DNA of 64,000 nucleotides from Paenibacillus sp. FSL H8-0048 (GTDB lineage: Bacteria; Bacillota; Bacilli; Paenibacillales; Paenibacillaceae): assembly GCF_038002825.1 (NCBI RefSeq), contig NZ_JBBODF010000001.1, positions 1,054,001 to 1,118,000 of the forward strand. Reading direction: 5' to 3'. Each line of letters begins with the position of its first letter. Within the stretch, counting starts at the first letter, position 1. The position numbers were made by a program, and so were the translations under genes. The notes under the pieces are model-generated. The model ran no database searches, had not been told where the DNA came from, and saw only the letters and a program-made list of their open reading frames with translations. This document shows, piece by piece, positions 8,946 to 17,596 of this stretch.

Positions 8946-9923
8946 CTAAAAGCCCATCACCGGATGAGGCACGTAAGGCTCCTCAAGCCGGCGGATCTCC
9001 TCATCAGTGAGGGTAACCGATACCGCTGCGGCAGCATCCTCCAGATGGCTCATCCGGGTTGCTCCGACTATCGGCGCTGTGACGGGCTTCTTCTGCAGCA
9101 CCCAAGCTAGTGCCACCTGTGCACGGGGAATCTCCCGCTGCTCCGCAATCTCCTTCAGCCGCAGGGCCACCAGCCGGTCCGCTTCCTCCGTCTGTGCATA
9201 CAACAGCTTGCCGAACTGATCACTCTCTGAACGGGTGCTCGTCTCCTGCCAGTCCCGGGTCAGCCGGCCACGGGCCAGCGGGCTCCACGGAATTACGCCG
9301 ATCCCTTCCGCTTCACATAGCGGCAGCATCTCCCGTTCCTCCTCCCGGTACAGCAGATTTACGTAGTTCTGCATCGATACGAACCGGGTCCAGCCATGGC
9401 GCTCTGCGGTATGCAGTGCCTTAAGGAATTGCCACGCAGGCATGGAAGAAGCACCGATATAGCGGGCTTTGCCTGCTTTTACCACATCATGCAGGGCTTC
9501 CATCGTCTCCTCAACCGGAGTGGCCGGGTCCCAGCGGTGAATCTGATACAGGTCCACATAATCTGTGCCCAGCCGCTTCAGGCTGTGATCGATTTCGCTC
9601 AGGATGGCTTTACGCGACAGGCCGCCGCCATTAGGGCCGGGACGCATGCGTCCATGCACCTTGGTGGCCAGCACAATCTCGTCACGGGAGGCGAACTCCT
9701 TGAGGGCCCGTCCGACAATCTCTTCACTGGTCCCATCCGAATAGATATTAGCTGTGTCGAAGAAATTAATGCCCACCTCCAGCGCTTTGCGGATAAACGG
9801 CCGGCTCTCCTGCTCATTCAGCGACCAGGGATGGGTTCCGCGCTCCGGCACACCATAGCTCATACACCCCAGGCAGATCCGTGATACATCCAGTCCGGTC
9901 GTCCCCAGCTTCACATAGTCCAT
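8946..9923 (-). CDS. Aldo/keto reductase
   Basis: NAD(P)H-dependent oxidoreductase with a TIM-barrel fold. The catalytic tetrad is visible as Asp and Tyr in FFDTANIYSDG, Lys in LATKVHG and His in YQIHRWD. The C-terminal NADP-binding loop contains VGATRMSHLEDA. It resembles the bacterial YghZ/YajO-like group. ATG at 9923 is preferred because GGGAGG lies 12 nt upstream, whereas the ATG at 9935 directly abuts that site. Single-gene unit with its own terminator; substrate unknown. Confidence 0.92.
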   Translation of the reverse strand: MDYVKLGTTGLDVSRICLGCMSYGVPERGTHPWSLNEQESRPFIRKALEVGINFFDTANIYSDGTSEEIVGRALKEFASRDEIVLATKVHGRMRPGPNGGGLSRKAILSEIDHSLKRLGTDYVDLYQIHRWDPATPVEETMEALHDVVKAGKARYIGASSMPAWQFLKALHTAERHGWTRFVSMQNYVNLLYREEEREMLPLCEAEGIGVIPWSPLARGRLTRDWQETSTRSESDQFGKLLYAQTEEADRLVALRLKEIAEQREIPRAQVALAWVLQKKPVTAPIVGATRMSHLEDAAAAVSVTLTDEEIRRLEEPYVPHPVMGF

Positions 9924-10038
9924 AATCGGCAGCATCCTCCCTATACGTGAAATAGATCCTATGAAATCGATTATAGTATACCTCTACAGCGCCCGAATGG
10001 AAAATCTCCCCCTGTTGTCCGCTTGGTCACAACTGCTG

Positions 10039-10899
10039 TCAATTCTGGATAAAAGGCTTCAGCTTCTGCAGCAGCTCCTGCAATTGCTCTGAACAATTTC
10101 CGTACATCTGCTTCGCCGCTTTGTTCTTGGTGGACAGACCGAACAGCTCCAGATCGGCTTCGCATTTCTTCAGCAGCGCATACAGCTGAGGCTTATCCTG
10201 CGGCTGTGGCACCTTCACATTGTCGGCATAGAGATCCACGGTAAGCTCACCGTAAGAGTCTACCTGCCCGAGGAAGACATCCTTTACAGTCAGATTCAGC
10301 TTTTCCAGCTCAGCCTGCAGCCACTTCCGGGACAGATTCAGCGTATCCAGCGGCTCATCCAGAATCTCACCATCCATAATTACTGCGAGCGTCTCCTTCT
10401 CCGGAGCGACCTTTATCCCCAGGTCCTTAGGAGTGAAGGGCTGATTCTCCTTGGTCAAAAGCACATTAATCGCACCATCCGATTCCATAATCGCAAACTC
10501 CACATCGGCCACCTTGAAGACATCCTTTTTGCGCAATTCCTCCAGCAGCTCGTCGACGCTCAGTCGCTCTTTTTTCATATTATTCTCCAGAATCTTGCCG
10601 TCCTTAATCAGCACCGTCGATTTGAAGTCAATGAAATCCCGGGCCTTCTTACTCTTGATCTGCAGATATTCGATTCCCAGCGAGCAGGCAACCCAGACGC
10701 CTAAGGCAATCAGGCCCAGATGCCAGGTCTTATCCGTATCCAGCGAGATATACGCCGCGAGGCTCCCCACCGTAATTCCCGTAATATATTCAAAAAATGA
10801 CAGCTGCGAAACCTGCCGTTTACCGAGTATCTTGGTTAGAAAAAACATTACGACCACAGCAAACAAGGTCCGCAAGACAACCTCCAGCGCTTCAGGCAT
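10039..10899 (-). CDS. DUF421 (YetF-type) membrane protein with DUF1657-like tail
   Basis: 286 residues. Three hydrophobic segments (about 5-24, 33-53, 60-80) are followed by the soluble YetF domain with SVDELLEELRKKDVFKVADVEFAI. The last ~45 residues read as a helical hairpin resembling DUF1657 (LE-F-x3-T-x-N-x2-AK spacing). The separate DUF1657 protein is encoded 220 bp away on the other strand. DUF421 and DUF1657 genes occur together in Bacillales sporulation and spore-heat-resistance (spoVA-type) operons. A membrane role in spores is therefore plausible but inferred. Confidence 0.85.
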   Translation of the reverse strand: MPEALEVVLRTLFAVVVMFFLTKILGKRQVSQLSFFEYITGITVGSLAAYISLDTDKTWHLGLIALGVWVACSLGIEYLQIKSKKARDFIDFKSTVLIKDGKILENNMKKERLSVDELLEELRKKDVFKVADVEFAIMESDGAINVLLTKENQPFTPKDLGIKVAPEKETLAVIMDGEILDEPLDTLNLSRKWLQAELEKLNLTVKDVFLGQVDSYGELTVDLYADNVKVPQPQDKPQLYALLKKCEADLELFGLSTKNKAAKQMYGNCSEQLQELLQKLKPFIQN

Positions 10900-11119
10900 T
10901 CGAATAACCCCCTGTATTGTGATATTTCATGCTCTGTGTGCTCAGGCATTCTGCTTCAGTATTTGTCAAACCAGGGGTGAATTAACCAAAAGTTTTTGTG
11001 CCGGTTGATTATGCTTTGATGAGGCTGGAGTGTTTTTCCAGAATATGAGCTGCGGGAATGCAGATACTAGAATCCGTGGATGATGATCCATTTCTATGTT
11101 ATGGAGGAGGGAACACCTG

Positions 11120-11326
11120 ATGACTGTCGCCTCACAAGTCAAGACCTGCGTAGCTTCGCTGAAAAGCGCCCAGGCCAGTCTGGAGCAATTCGCCATGGAA
11201 ACGCAAAATGAAGAAGCCAAGACCCTGTTTACCAATGCCGCCGAGCAGACTCAGCAGATTGTCCAGCAGGTGGAAGGACGCGTAACTGAGCTGGAAAAGG
11301 AAGAGCCGCAGTACCGGGGCTTCTAG
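11120..11326 (+). CDS. DUF1657 small helical protein
   Basis: 68 residues, predicted as two amphipathic helices (ASQVKTCVASLKSAQASLEQ and the EEAKTLFTNAAEQTQQIV region). ATG at 11120 has GGAGGAGG 9 nt upstream; an in-frame ATG at 11096 lacks a site. It is divergent from the DUF421 gene, whose C-terminal tail resembles it. This family is found in Bacillales spore-related operons; the biochemical role is unknown. Confidence 0.88.
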   Translation: MTVASQVKTCVASLKSAQASLEQFAMETQNEEAKTLFTNAAEQTQQIVQQVEGRVTELEKEEPQYRGF

Positions 11327-11350
11327 CCCGGGCGGGCTAAATGAAGAACA

Positions 11351-11396
11351 GGCTGATCTTAGCGTAGCGAATTGTGCTGCGGGGATCAGCCTTTTT
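11351..11396 (+). terminator. Terminator after DUF1657 gene
   Basis: GGCTGATC pairs with GATCAGCC and is followed by five T residues, 25 bp after the stop codon. Confidence 0.85.
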
Positions 11397-11417
11397 GTCA
11401 GGAGGAGATGTTATGTG

Positions 11418-11969
11418 TTATCGCTTAACGGCATCCACAATCAGCGAGACAAAACCTAATCTTTCCTCTGTATTGCGGTGGTCAAAGCGTCTGGAACGGT
11501 AGATAAATCCTCCCTCCTCATCCCAGTGGTTATAATGAAAATGCCCCGATTCATCGCAATATTCCAGCAGTCTGACCTCAAAGCCAGCCGCCGTGAACAT
11601 GCCTCGCAGAGTATTGTAATTATGTACGATACGGTGGGACGCCGCCGGATGGTCCAGGGGACCCGGTCCCCCGATCTGTACTATTCTTTGATAAGTTTCA
11701 TCCGGGAAATACCCATCCGGCACTGCACAGCGGATATACCCGCCAGGTGCCAGATACGAATAGCAGGTTCGTGCCGCCTGTATCCCCTCCTCATACGTCA
11801 GATGCTCCCAGACATGCTCCGCAAGGATGGCTAGTATAGAGCTTTTCTTGAACCTGACAGTCCACTGTTCTTCTTGCAAAAGATTAAGCTCCCTCTCCTC
11901 CGTATGCAGCCATCCCTGGTTATGCCGGCTTCCGCCGCTCCCAATCACCACTTTTAACTGTTCATCCAT
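11418..11969 (-). CDS. SAM-dependent methyltransferase-like protein
   Basis: 183 residues. The N-terminus KVVIGSGGSRHNQGWLHTE looks like a nucleotide-binding beta strand and loop, and LAEHVWEHLTYEEG matches the motif of predicted SAM-dependent methyltransferases that act on small molecules or glycans. It is shorter than a full class I methyltransferase, so a compact Rossmann fold is likely. ATG at 11969 has AAGGAG 8 nt upstream; the GTG at 11978 overlaps that site. Substrate unknown. Confidence 0.75.
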   Translation of the reverse strand: MDEQLKVVIGSGGSRHNQGWLHTEERELNLLQEEQWTVRFKKSSILAILAEHVWEHLTYEEGIQAARTCYSYLAPGGYIRCAVPDGYFPDETYQRIVQIGGPGPLDHPAASHRIVHNYNTLRGMFTAAGFEVRLLEYCDESGHFHYNHWDEEGGFIYRSRRFDHRNTEERLGFVSLIVDAVKR

Positions 11970-12107
11970 CAAGATCACTCCTTGTTCGTTACATCCACTA
12001 TCTGGTATTTATTCTAAGCTTCATTACGCAGATCTGGAATGCAGCGATGTGAGGAGGATATGGAGTTATGTGACTTTCAATTTAGCAAATATTATTCAGA
12101 CTGTCAT

Positions 12108-12122
12108 TGATAATGGTTATCA
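12108..12122 (+). promoter_or_regulatory. Fur box upstream of the AraC/lipoprotein frame
   Basis: TGATAATGGTTATCA matches the Bacillus 7-1-7 Fur consensus TGATAATNATTATCA with one mismatch and sits 45 bp before the ATG. It predicts iron repression of the downstream gene. Confidence 0.75.
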
Positions 12123-12166
12123 TTTAAAATGAGAAGTAGACAGATAACGGAGGGGAATCAAGCATC

Positions 12167-14110
12167 ATGCACATCAGCAATCAATTATTGCTTTGGGATC
12201 AGGCTGCAATTAAGCTGCTCGATATCCGGCAGAAGGAGTTAGCGCGAGGCGAAGTTCTTCCTCCATTTATAATACCTGCCAATCTATTTTTGCTTTCGGT
12301 ACAAGGAAGCGCACAAGTTCAGGCAGACCAGGCTGAGTTTGCTTGTACAGGATTTCAACTTTTGCATTGCGGCGAAGGGACAACCCTAAGCATCGTTCCC
12401 GTAAACGGCAAATTTATTTACTATATCATTTATTACAAATCCTTGCTTCATGAAGCGAATCCTTTTCAAGAGCAGTATTGTTTCAGCCCTAAGGCTCCTC
12501 TTTCACTGTATAACAAAATTCAGCAGATGCATCAGAAATGGGATCAGCCGGAAGAGCGTCTTCATGTAAAAGCACTTTTTTACCAGTTCGTTCATCTGAC
12601 ATTAAAGGAATTGCGCCTGCAAGAGCATGAGACTGAGGGCAGAACCACTTCTGTTGCTGTGCAGGTAATCACTTATATCCAGGAGCATTATGCGGAACCT
12701 ATTACCTTAGATTCACTTGCGGAAGTGTTCAAATTCAGTGCTTATCACCTGTCATCCTTATTTAAGGAGCATACCGGCATCAGTCCGATAGATTACTTAA
12801 TCCGCTACCGGCTTGACCTTGCATCAGAGCTTCTAATGACAACAAATGCTTCTGTCGGGGAAATTGCGGCGAGCGTCGGGTATAAAGACGTGTATTATTT
12901 CAGCAGGATTTATAAAAAACGAAAGGGTGTATCCCCTGCTCATCATAGAAATAGGGAGCTGAAGCAGCATAAAGTTGCTGAAAGTCCATTAAACATCCCC
13001 ACATCCTCTATTTCTGATACGGGTGCTGATCTGTATATTAATAATGATAATCATTATCATAATACGGACAAAGGGGATATACATATGTTTAAATCAAAAC
13101 CAAGCAGATCTGTGGCCATGGCTGCAATCCTGCTGTGCGGCTCCATGCTGATCAGTGCTTGCTCCAACGGGACGAACACAGCGGCGAAGGATTCAAGCAG
13201 CGGGAACAATAACGTAAATCAGGCAACTCCGGCTGCCACACAAGAAAGTCCGAAGACGCGGATCGTAACCACTCCAAGAGGAGACATTGAAGTGCCCGCA
13301 GAGCCGGTAAAAGTCGCGGCAGACCAATATATGGGCCATTTATTGAAACTGGGCATTGTCCCTGTCGGGGCAAGAACGTTCATGCTCGACGAAGGCTGGA
13401 TGGACAAGGCGGAGATTCCCCAAGAAACACTCGAAAGAATCGAAGATCTGGGGGAATTCCCGATGAATCTGGAGAAATTAACCATGCTGGAGCCAGACCT
13501 CATTATCGGTTCCATCGAAGATTACGTTGACCAATACGAGAAAATTGGCACCACTGTTTTTCTGCCATACTGGGAAGAGTTGTCAACCGCCGGACCACTT
13601 GATAAATTCAGAAGCGTAGCCGCGATATTCGGAAAAGAGCAGCAGGCAGAGGATTGGATTGCGGAATACGAACAGAAGGTTGTTGAAGCAAAGTCAAAGG
13701 TATTTAACGTCATTAAGGAAGGGGAGACGGTATCGATCGTTCAGTTTGCCGAAAAAACAGTATATGTGTTAGCAGCCACGGGCGGAAATTATGGTTCCTC
13801 CACTATCTACGAAATGCTGCAGCTGCCTCCAACAGAAAGTGCCTTACATATGAAAGAGGGGTTCGAATCGATCTCACTTGAGGTGCTTCCTGAATATTTA
13901 GGTGATTATATCTTTGTATATAATGGCGATGCTGAGATTACGAGCCAAGCAATGGAAAGTGATATATGGAAAAGTGTGCCTGCCGTGAAGAAGGGGAAAG
14001 TATTTTTATACGGGGATAATTATCATGATGAATTTGTCATGGAGGACCCCTATTCTTTGGAGCAGCAGCTGGATACGGTTGTGAACTTGTTACTGGGGAC
14101 GGATAAATAA
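12167..14110 (+). CDS. AraC regulator joined in frame to a siderophore-binding lipoprotein
   Basis: A single uninterrupted 647-residue frame. Residues 1-155 form an AraC-type sensing domain and about 165-265 the two helix-turn-helix motifs (TLDSLAEVFKFSAYHLSS and VGEIAASVGYKDVYYFSRIYKK). After a ~40-residue linker, M307 begins a lipoprotein signal peptide with lipobox LISAC (Cys332), followed by a FhuD/FecB-type substrate-binding domain to the end. Bacillus Btr is an AraC protein with a siderophore-binding domain, but it lacks a membrane segment. If translated whole, this protein would have the DNA-binding part inside and the binding domain outside the membrane. A Fur box and ribosome binding site precede M307, so the lipoprotein can also be made alone. 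No permease genes are adjacent. Confidence 0.8.
   Translation: MHISNQLLLWDQAAIKLLDIRQKELARGEVLPPFIIPANLFLLSVQGSAQVQADQAEFACTGFQLLHCGEGTTLSIVPVNGKFIYYIIYYKSLLHEANPFQEQYCFSPKAPLSLYNKIQQMHQKWDQPEERLHVKALFYQFVHLTLKELRLQEHETEGRTTSVAVQVITYIQEHYAEPITLDSLAEVFKFSAYHLSSLFKEHTGISPIDYLIRYRLDLASELLMTTNASVGEIAASVGYKDVYYFSRIYKKRKGVSPAHHRNRELKQHKVAESPLNIPTSSISDTGADLYINNDNHYHNTDKGDIHMFKSKPSRSVAMAAILLCGSMLISACSNGTNTAAKDSSSGNNNVNQATPAATQESPKTRIVTTPRGDIEVPAEPVKVAADQYMGHLLKLGIVPVGARTFMLDEGWMDKAEIPQETLERIEDLGEFPMNLEKLTMLEPDLIIGSIEDYVDQYEKIGTTVFLPYWEELSTAGPLDKFRSVAAIFGKEQQAEDWIAEYEQKVVEAKSKVFNVIKEGETVSIVQFAEKTVYVLAATGGNYGSSTIYEMLQLPPTESALHMKEGFESISLEVLPEYLGDYIFVYNGDAEITSQAMESDIWKSVPAVKKGKVFLYGDNYHDEFVMEDPYSLEQQLDTVVNLLLGTDK
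13045..13059 (+). promoter_or_regulatory. Perfect Fur box inside the coding frame, before the lipoprotein start
   Basis: TGATAATCATTATCA is an exact match to the 7-1-7 Fur consensus; the palindrome extends to 13044-13060. It lies 26 bp before the internal ATG at 13085, inside the linker of the long AraC frame. It implies an iron-controlled internal promoter for the binding protein. Confidence 0.85.
13085..14110 (+). CDS. Iron-siderophore ABC transporter substrate-binding lipoprotein (internal start)
   Basis: Alternative product from the internal ATG: 341 residues, the normal length for this family. It has a Lys-rich N-region, a hydrophobic core and lipobox LISAC with Cys26, so it would be lipid-anchored outside the membrane. 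The FecB/FhuD-type bilobal domain starts near KTRIVTTPRGDIEVP and includes LEKLTMLEPDLIIGS. AAAGGGG lies about 8 nt upstream of the ATG, and the perfect Fur box precedes it. It would deliver a ferric siderophore to an ABC importer encoded elsewhere. Confidence 0.8.
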   Translation: MFKSKPSRSVAMAAILLCGSMLISACSNGTNTAAKDSSSGNNNVNQATPAATQESPKTRIVTTPRGDIEVPAEPVKVAADQYMGHLLKLGIVPVGARTFMLDEGWMDKAEIPQETLERIEDLGEFPMNLEKLTMLEPDLIIGSIEDYVDQYEKIGTTVFLPYWEELSTAGPLDKFRSVAAIFGKEQQAEDWIAEYEQKVVEAKSKVFNVIKEGETVSIVQFAEKTVYVLAATGGNYGSSTIYEMLQLPPTESALHMKEGFESISLEVLPEYLGDYIFVYNGDAEITSQAMESDIWKSVPAVKKGKVFLYGDNYHDEFVMEDPYSLEQQLDTVVNLLLGTDK

Positions 14111-14221
14111 TTAGACCAACAAGCAGTTGTGTTAAAAAAATTGTATCTTCGCATCCCGCTTAAACAACGGTCCGTTCGCGGAGCGTCCTCACCATGAGCT
14201 GACGTATCTCTAACTCAAAAA

Positions 14222-14270
14222 CAAGGGGTGTCTCATGCAGCCAGTTTATGGCTTTTGAGACACCCCTTTT
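14222..14270. terminator. Bidirectional terminator between lipoprotein and oxidoreductase genes
   Basis: AAGGGGTGTCTCA pairs with TGAGACACCCCTTT, with A-rich and T-rich flanks, so it can serve both the plus-strand lipoprotein gene and the convergent oxidoreductase operon. Confidence 0.85.
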
Positions 14271-14305
14271 CGCATTCCATTTCGCTTCCTAAAATCCCCT
14301 ACGCC

Positions 14306-15373
14306 TTACTCCCCGCCCGCCAACTCAGCGCCGTCTATGAACTCGGCAATACTCAGCTTGCGGCCTGTCCGCGCACTCTCCAGAGCGCCCAGCACCATGG
14401 CCATGCTGTAGCGGTTATCGCGGCAATCCGTCTCGGCCGGACGGCCTTCGGCCAGCGAACGGAACATTTCATCGAGGCAGCCCTGGTGAAAGGTCTCCTC
14501 CATCTGTACCTCCGGCGCTTCCAGCCGCCCATATTCATGGAGGAACTGGCCGGAGTGTTCACTCCCGGCACTAATCACCTCGGCATACGGCAGATCCCGT
14601 CCATCCCAGATCGCAGCTCCCTTTTCACCCTGCACCCGCCATGAAGCTTCCCAGGAGGTAGGCGCGCCTTCCGCACACCAGGAGCCTTGATAGCAGAACA
14701 CGGAGCCGTCCGACATTTCAAAAATACAGACCGCCGCCGCATTCCCCGCATACCACGATCCCGGCGGATTGAACTCCTGGCAATACACGCTTACCGGATC
14801 AGCGCCGCTGATATAGCGGGCCTGATCGAAAGTGTGGATCGCCATATCCAGCAGCAGCGGGCTGTCCATCGCATCCCGGAAACCGCCGAAATGCGGAGCC
14901 AGGAAGAAATTCGCGCTGATAGAGCCTGTCCGCCCTATCACCCCTGACGTTATCAGCTCCCGCAATGAGCGGATGCGCGGATCATACCGGCGGTTCTGCA
15001 TCACCGCATGGCTTCTGCCGGTACGTTCAGCGATATTAACGATTGAATTGCACTGCTCCATCGTCTCTGCCAGCGGCTTTTCTGCGAATACATGGCACCC
15101 GGCCTCAAGCGCACTGCTGGCAATACTGTAATGGCTGGCGGGTACCGTCACATCAAATACCAGATTAGCCGCCGTACCCGAAATCGCCTGTTCCACATCA
15201 GTAAATACCGGGCAAGTAAGCCCGTGCTTCTCTGCCATGGCCAGAGCGGACTCCCGCCGGATATCCACGAGCGCTACAATCTCTATTCTATCAGCGTGCT
15301 TCAGAGCATAGCTGATCCACTCATTAGCCATAGCCCCGCAGCCCGCCACAACCACACGATATCCTGCTGTCAT
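14306..15373 (-). CDS. Gfo/Idh/MocA family oxidoreductase
   Basis: NAD(P)-dependent dehydrogenase acting on a sugar, inositol or derivative. The N-terminal Rossmann motif is VVVAGCGAMANEW (about 6-18), the middle carries the family EKPLAETMEQC motif (Lys of EKP is catalytic or nucleotide-binding), and the C-terminal half is the beta-sheet substrate domain. ATG at 15373 has GGAGG 8 nt upstream. It begins 15 bp after the TIM-barrel isomerase gene, so the two are co-transcribed and probably act on the same sugar. Confidence 0.92.
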   Translation of the reverse strand: MTAGYRVVVAGCGAMANEWISYALKHADRIEIVALVDIRRESALAMAEKHGLTCPVFTDVEQAISGTAANLVFDVTVPASHYSIASSALEAGCHVFAEKPLAETMEQCNSIVNIAERTGRSHAVMQNRRYDPRIRSLRELITSGVIGRTGSISANFFLAPHFGGFRDAMDSPLLLDMAIHTFDQARYISGADPVSVYCQEFNPPGSWYAGNAAAVCIFEMSDGSVFCYQGSWCAEGAPTSWEASWRVQGEKGAAIWDGRDLPYAEVISAGSEHSGQFLHEYGRLEAPEVQMEETFHQGCLDEMFRSLAEGRPAETDCRDNRYSMAMVLGALESARTGRKLSIAEFIDGAELAGGE

Positions 15374-15388
15374 CACTCTTTCCTCCAA

Positions 15389-16276
15389 TTACACCGGGTT
15401 CGGGATGAAGCTGCCGCCCCGGCAGGTTTTGAGATAATTCAGTGCATGGACCTGACCGGTCATCTCCAGATCGTCACGGTATACAGGGTCATGCCAGCCT
15501 TCAATATCAATCGTGCCCTTGTATCCGGCTTGGCGGAGAATTGAGATCACATCTGTCCAGTTCGTATCCCCGAAGCCCGGCGTACGGTGCCACACATACG
15601 GCTGAGGTCCGTGGATTCCGTATTCCTTGATAATATCCCAGGCGATGGTGGCGTCCTTACCGTGGACATGGAAGATCTTATCCGTCCATTTGCGCAGCTG
15701 CGGGATCGGGTCAATCAGCTGCACCATCTGGTGGCAGGGCTCCCATTCCAGGCCGAGATTATCGGCATTCACCGCGTTGAACATTTTCTCCCAGGCCGTA
15801 GGGTTATGCGCAATATTCCAGTCCCCCTTCTGCCAGTTCCCATCCATCGAGCAATTCTCAAAAGCGATCTTGACCCCGCGCTCCGCCGCCCGCTTCGACA
15901 GCTCACCGAACACCTCCGCGAACTTCGGAATCGACTCATCTATAGATACACCTGGCAGACGTCCGGTGAAGCCGGAGACCAGATCCGTCCCGAACAAATG
16001 GGCATGATCGATCAGCCGTTCCCAGCTGGCAACCGTATCCGAATTGTCACCTGTCCCTGTAAGCGGATTCCCGAATATGCCGACTGAAGAAATCGTGAAA
16101 TCATGCTCCGCAGCCAGTTCACGCACCCGTGCCGCTGTTTCCGCCAAATCAGTAGTTCCTGTAGTCTGCCAAAAGGTTAAGCTGAAGGATTCGAATCCAT
16201 GTCCAATAATCTGCGGAATGACTCTGACCGCATCCCCGCCGCCAACCAGCGTTCCGATTCTCATGGTGTCTTGCAT
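15389..16276 (-). CDS. Sugar phosphate isomerase/epimerase-like TIM-barrel protein
   Basis: About 295 residues of the xylose-isomerase-like (AP endonuclease 2) TIM-barrel superfamily. Metal-binding candidates are Glu in AFENCSMDG, the GLEWEPCHQ segment, HVHGKDA and the DIEGWHD segment near the end. ATG at 16276 follows GGAGTGG by 8 nt. First gene of a two-gene operon with the Gfo/Idh enzyme, divergent from an AraC regulator. The pair suggests an inducible sugar or polyol catabolic step. Confidence 0.88.
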   Translation of the reverse strand: MQDTMRIGTLVGGGDAVRVIPQIIGHGFESFSLTFWQTTGTTDLAETAARVRELAAEHDFTISSVGIFGNPLTGTGDNSDTVASWERLIDHAHLFGTDLVSGFTGRLPGVSIDESIPKFAEVFGELSKRAAERGVKIAFENCSMDGNWQKGDWNIAHNPTAWEKMFNAVNADNLGLEWEPCHQMVQLIDPIPQLRKWTDKIFHVHGKDATIAWDIIKEYGIHGPQPYVWHRTPGFGDTNWTDVISILRQAGYKGTIDIEGWHDPVYRDDLEMTGQVHALNYLKTCRGGSFIPNPV

Positions 16277-16399
16277 CTTGTATACCACTCCAATATTGGT
16301 TTATAGTTAGATCAACAACCCAAGTATATCTGTCATTTCACGTAAAATCTCTACTTATCTTGTGCTAAACTAGCTGAATCTTGCGGGAGTTGAATAAAG

Positions 16400-17293
16400 A
16401 TGAACTATCCGAAGGAACTTAAGGAATATCCAAGGCTGGAAGAGAAAACGTATCCGTTCCGTCTCTTCTTCAACAACTGCCGGGAGGTATCTCCTGAGCA
16501 GAACATCCTGTTTCTGCACTGGCATGAGCATTTCGAGATCATCATTATGCGCGAAGGCCAGGCCATTTTTCATGTGGACAGCAAGCCTTATGAGGCCGGG
16601 CCGGGGGATGTTCTGATGGTGCCCTCCGGCGGGCTTCATGTCGGCTATAGCCAGTGCAGCGGAGACCTGTCGTATGTCTCCATTGTGTTCCATGCCTCGC
16701 TGTTCAAGGACCGGAACCAGGATTCCCAGCATGAGCAATTCGTAGCTCCGTACCTTAATAATCTGAATCAATTCCCGGTCATGCCTGCCGCCCAGCAGCC
16801 GGAATGCGCCGCGTATTATCATTTGCTGGAGCGTGTGATTGCCGAAGTGGAGGCCAAGCAGCCGGCTTTTCAGCTCGTGGTGAAGAATCAGCTGCACCTG
16901 TTCTTTACCCTGATGTCCCGGGCCTTCCCGGCCCGGCAACGCAGCGAGCGGGAGCACAGCGAACGCCATTCGATCCACCGGGAGCGCTTCAAGCCGCTGC
17001 TGGAGCACCTGGAGAACCACGCCGATCAGAAGATGTCGATTGAGGCCGCTGCCCGTTTCGTGAATTTGAACCCTTTTCATTTCTGCAAAACCTTCAAGAA
17101 GCTCACCGGCCGGACGTTCATCGATTATGTGAATTTCTGCAGAATGGATGAGGCGCAGCGGCTGCTGCTGGAGACGGACCTGACGGTTACCGAGATCTCA
17201 GGCCGGGTCGGCTGTGACAATCCGAATTACTTCACTAAGCTGTACAAGCAGTACAAAGGCTTAACCCCTTCCCAGGCGCGGAAGCAGGAGTAA
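16400..17293 (+). CDS. AraC family transcriptional regulator with cupin sensor
   Basis: 297 residues. N-terminal cupin-like ligand domain (about 20-120) with LHWHEHFEIIIMREGQAIFHVDSKPYEAGPGD, then two helix-turn-helix motifs at about 195-295 (MSIEAAARFVNLNPFHFCKTF and VTEISGRVGCDNPNYFTKLYKQYKG). GGGAG lies 10 nt before the ATG. It is divergent from the TIM-barrel/Gfo-Idh operon, with a 123-bp shared promoter region, and is its likely activator. Confidence 0.93.
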   Translation: MNYPKELKEYPRLEEKTYPFRLFFNNCREVSPEQNILFLHWHEHFEIIIMREGQAIFHVDSKPYEAGPGDVLMVPSGGLHVGYSQCSGDLSYVSIVFHASLFKDRNQDSQHEQFVAPYLNNLNQFPVMPAAQQPECAAYYHLLERVIAEVEAKQPAFQLVVKNQLHLFFTLMSRAFPARQRSEREHSERHSIHRERFKPLLEHLENHADQKMSIEAAARFVNLNPFHFCKTFKKLTGRTFIDYVNFCRMDEAQRLLLETDLTVTEISGRVGCDNPNYFTKLYKQYKGLTPSQARKQE

Positions 17294-17596
17294 ATCCAAG
17301 TGCGAGCTCCGGCCAACCATCAGGCTTACGTGGCGCGCACGCCACTCCCGGTCCAATTGTAATCGGTTTTCCGACTACATTCCGTCCGTGCGCCGCTCCC
17401 GGTCCAATTGTGATCGGTTTTCCGACTACATTTGGCGCGCACGCCGCTCCCGGTCCAATTGTGATCGGTTTTTCGACTACATTTCGTCCGTGCGCCACTC
17501 CCGGTCCAATTGTAATCGGTTTTCCGACTACATTCCGTCCGTGCGCCGCTCCCGGTCCAATTGTGATCGGTTTTCCGACTACATTTGGCGCGCACG

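Noticed and set aside
8678-9010. Plus-strand open frame of 110 residues
   Set aside because: Low-complexity, crosses the terminator and the 3' end of the aldo/keto reductase gene; no family resemblance.
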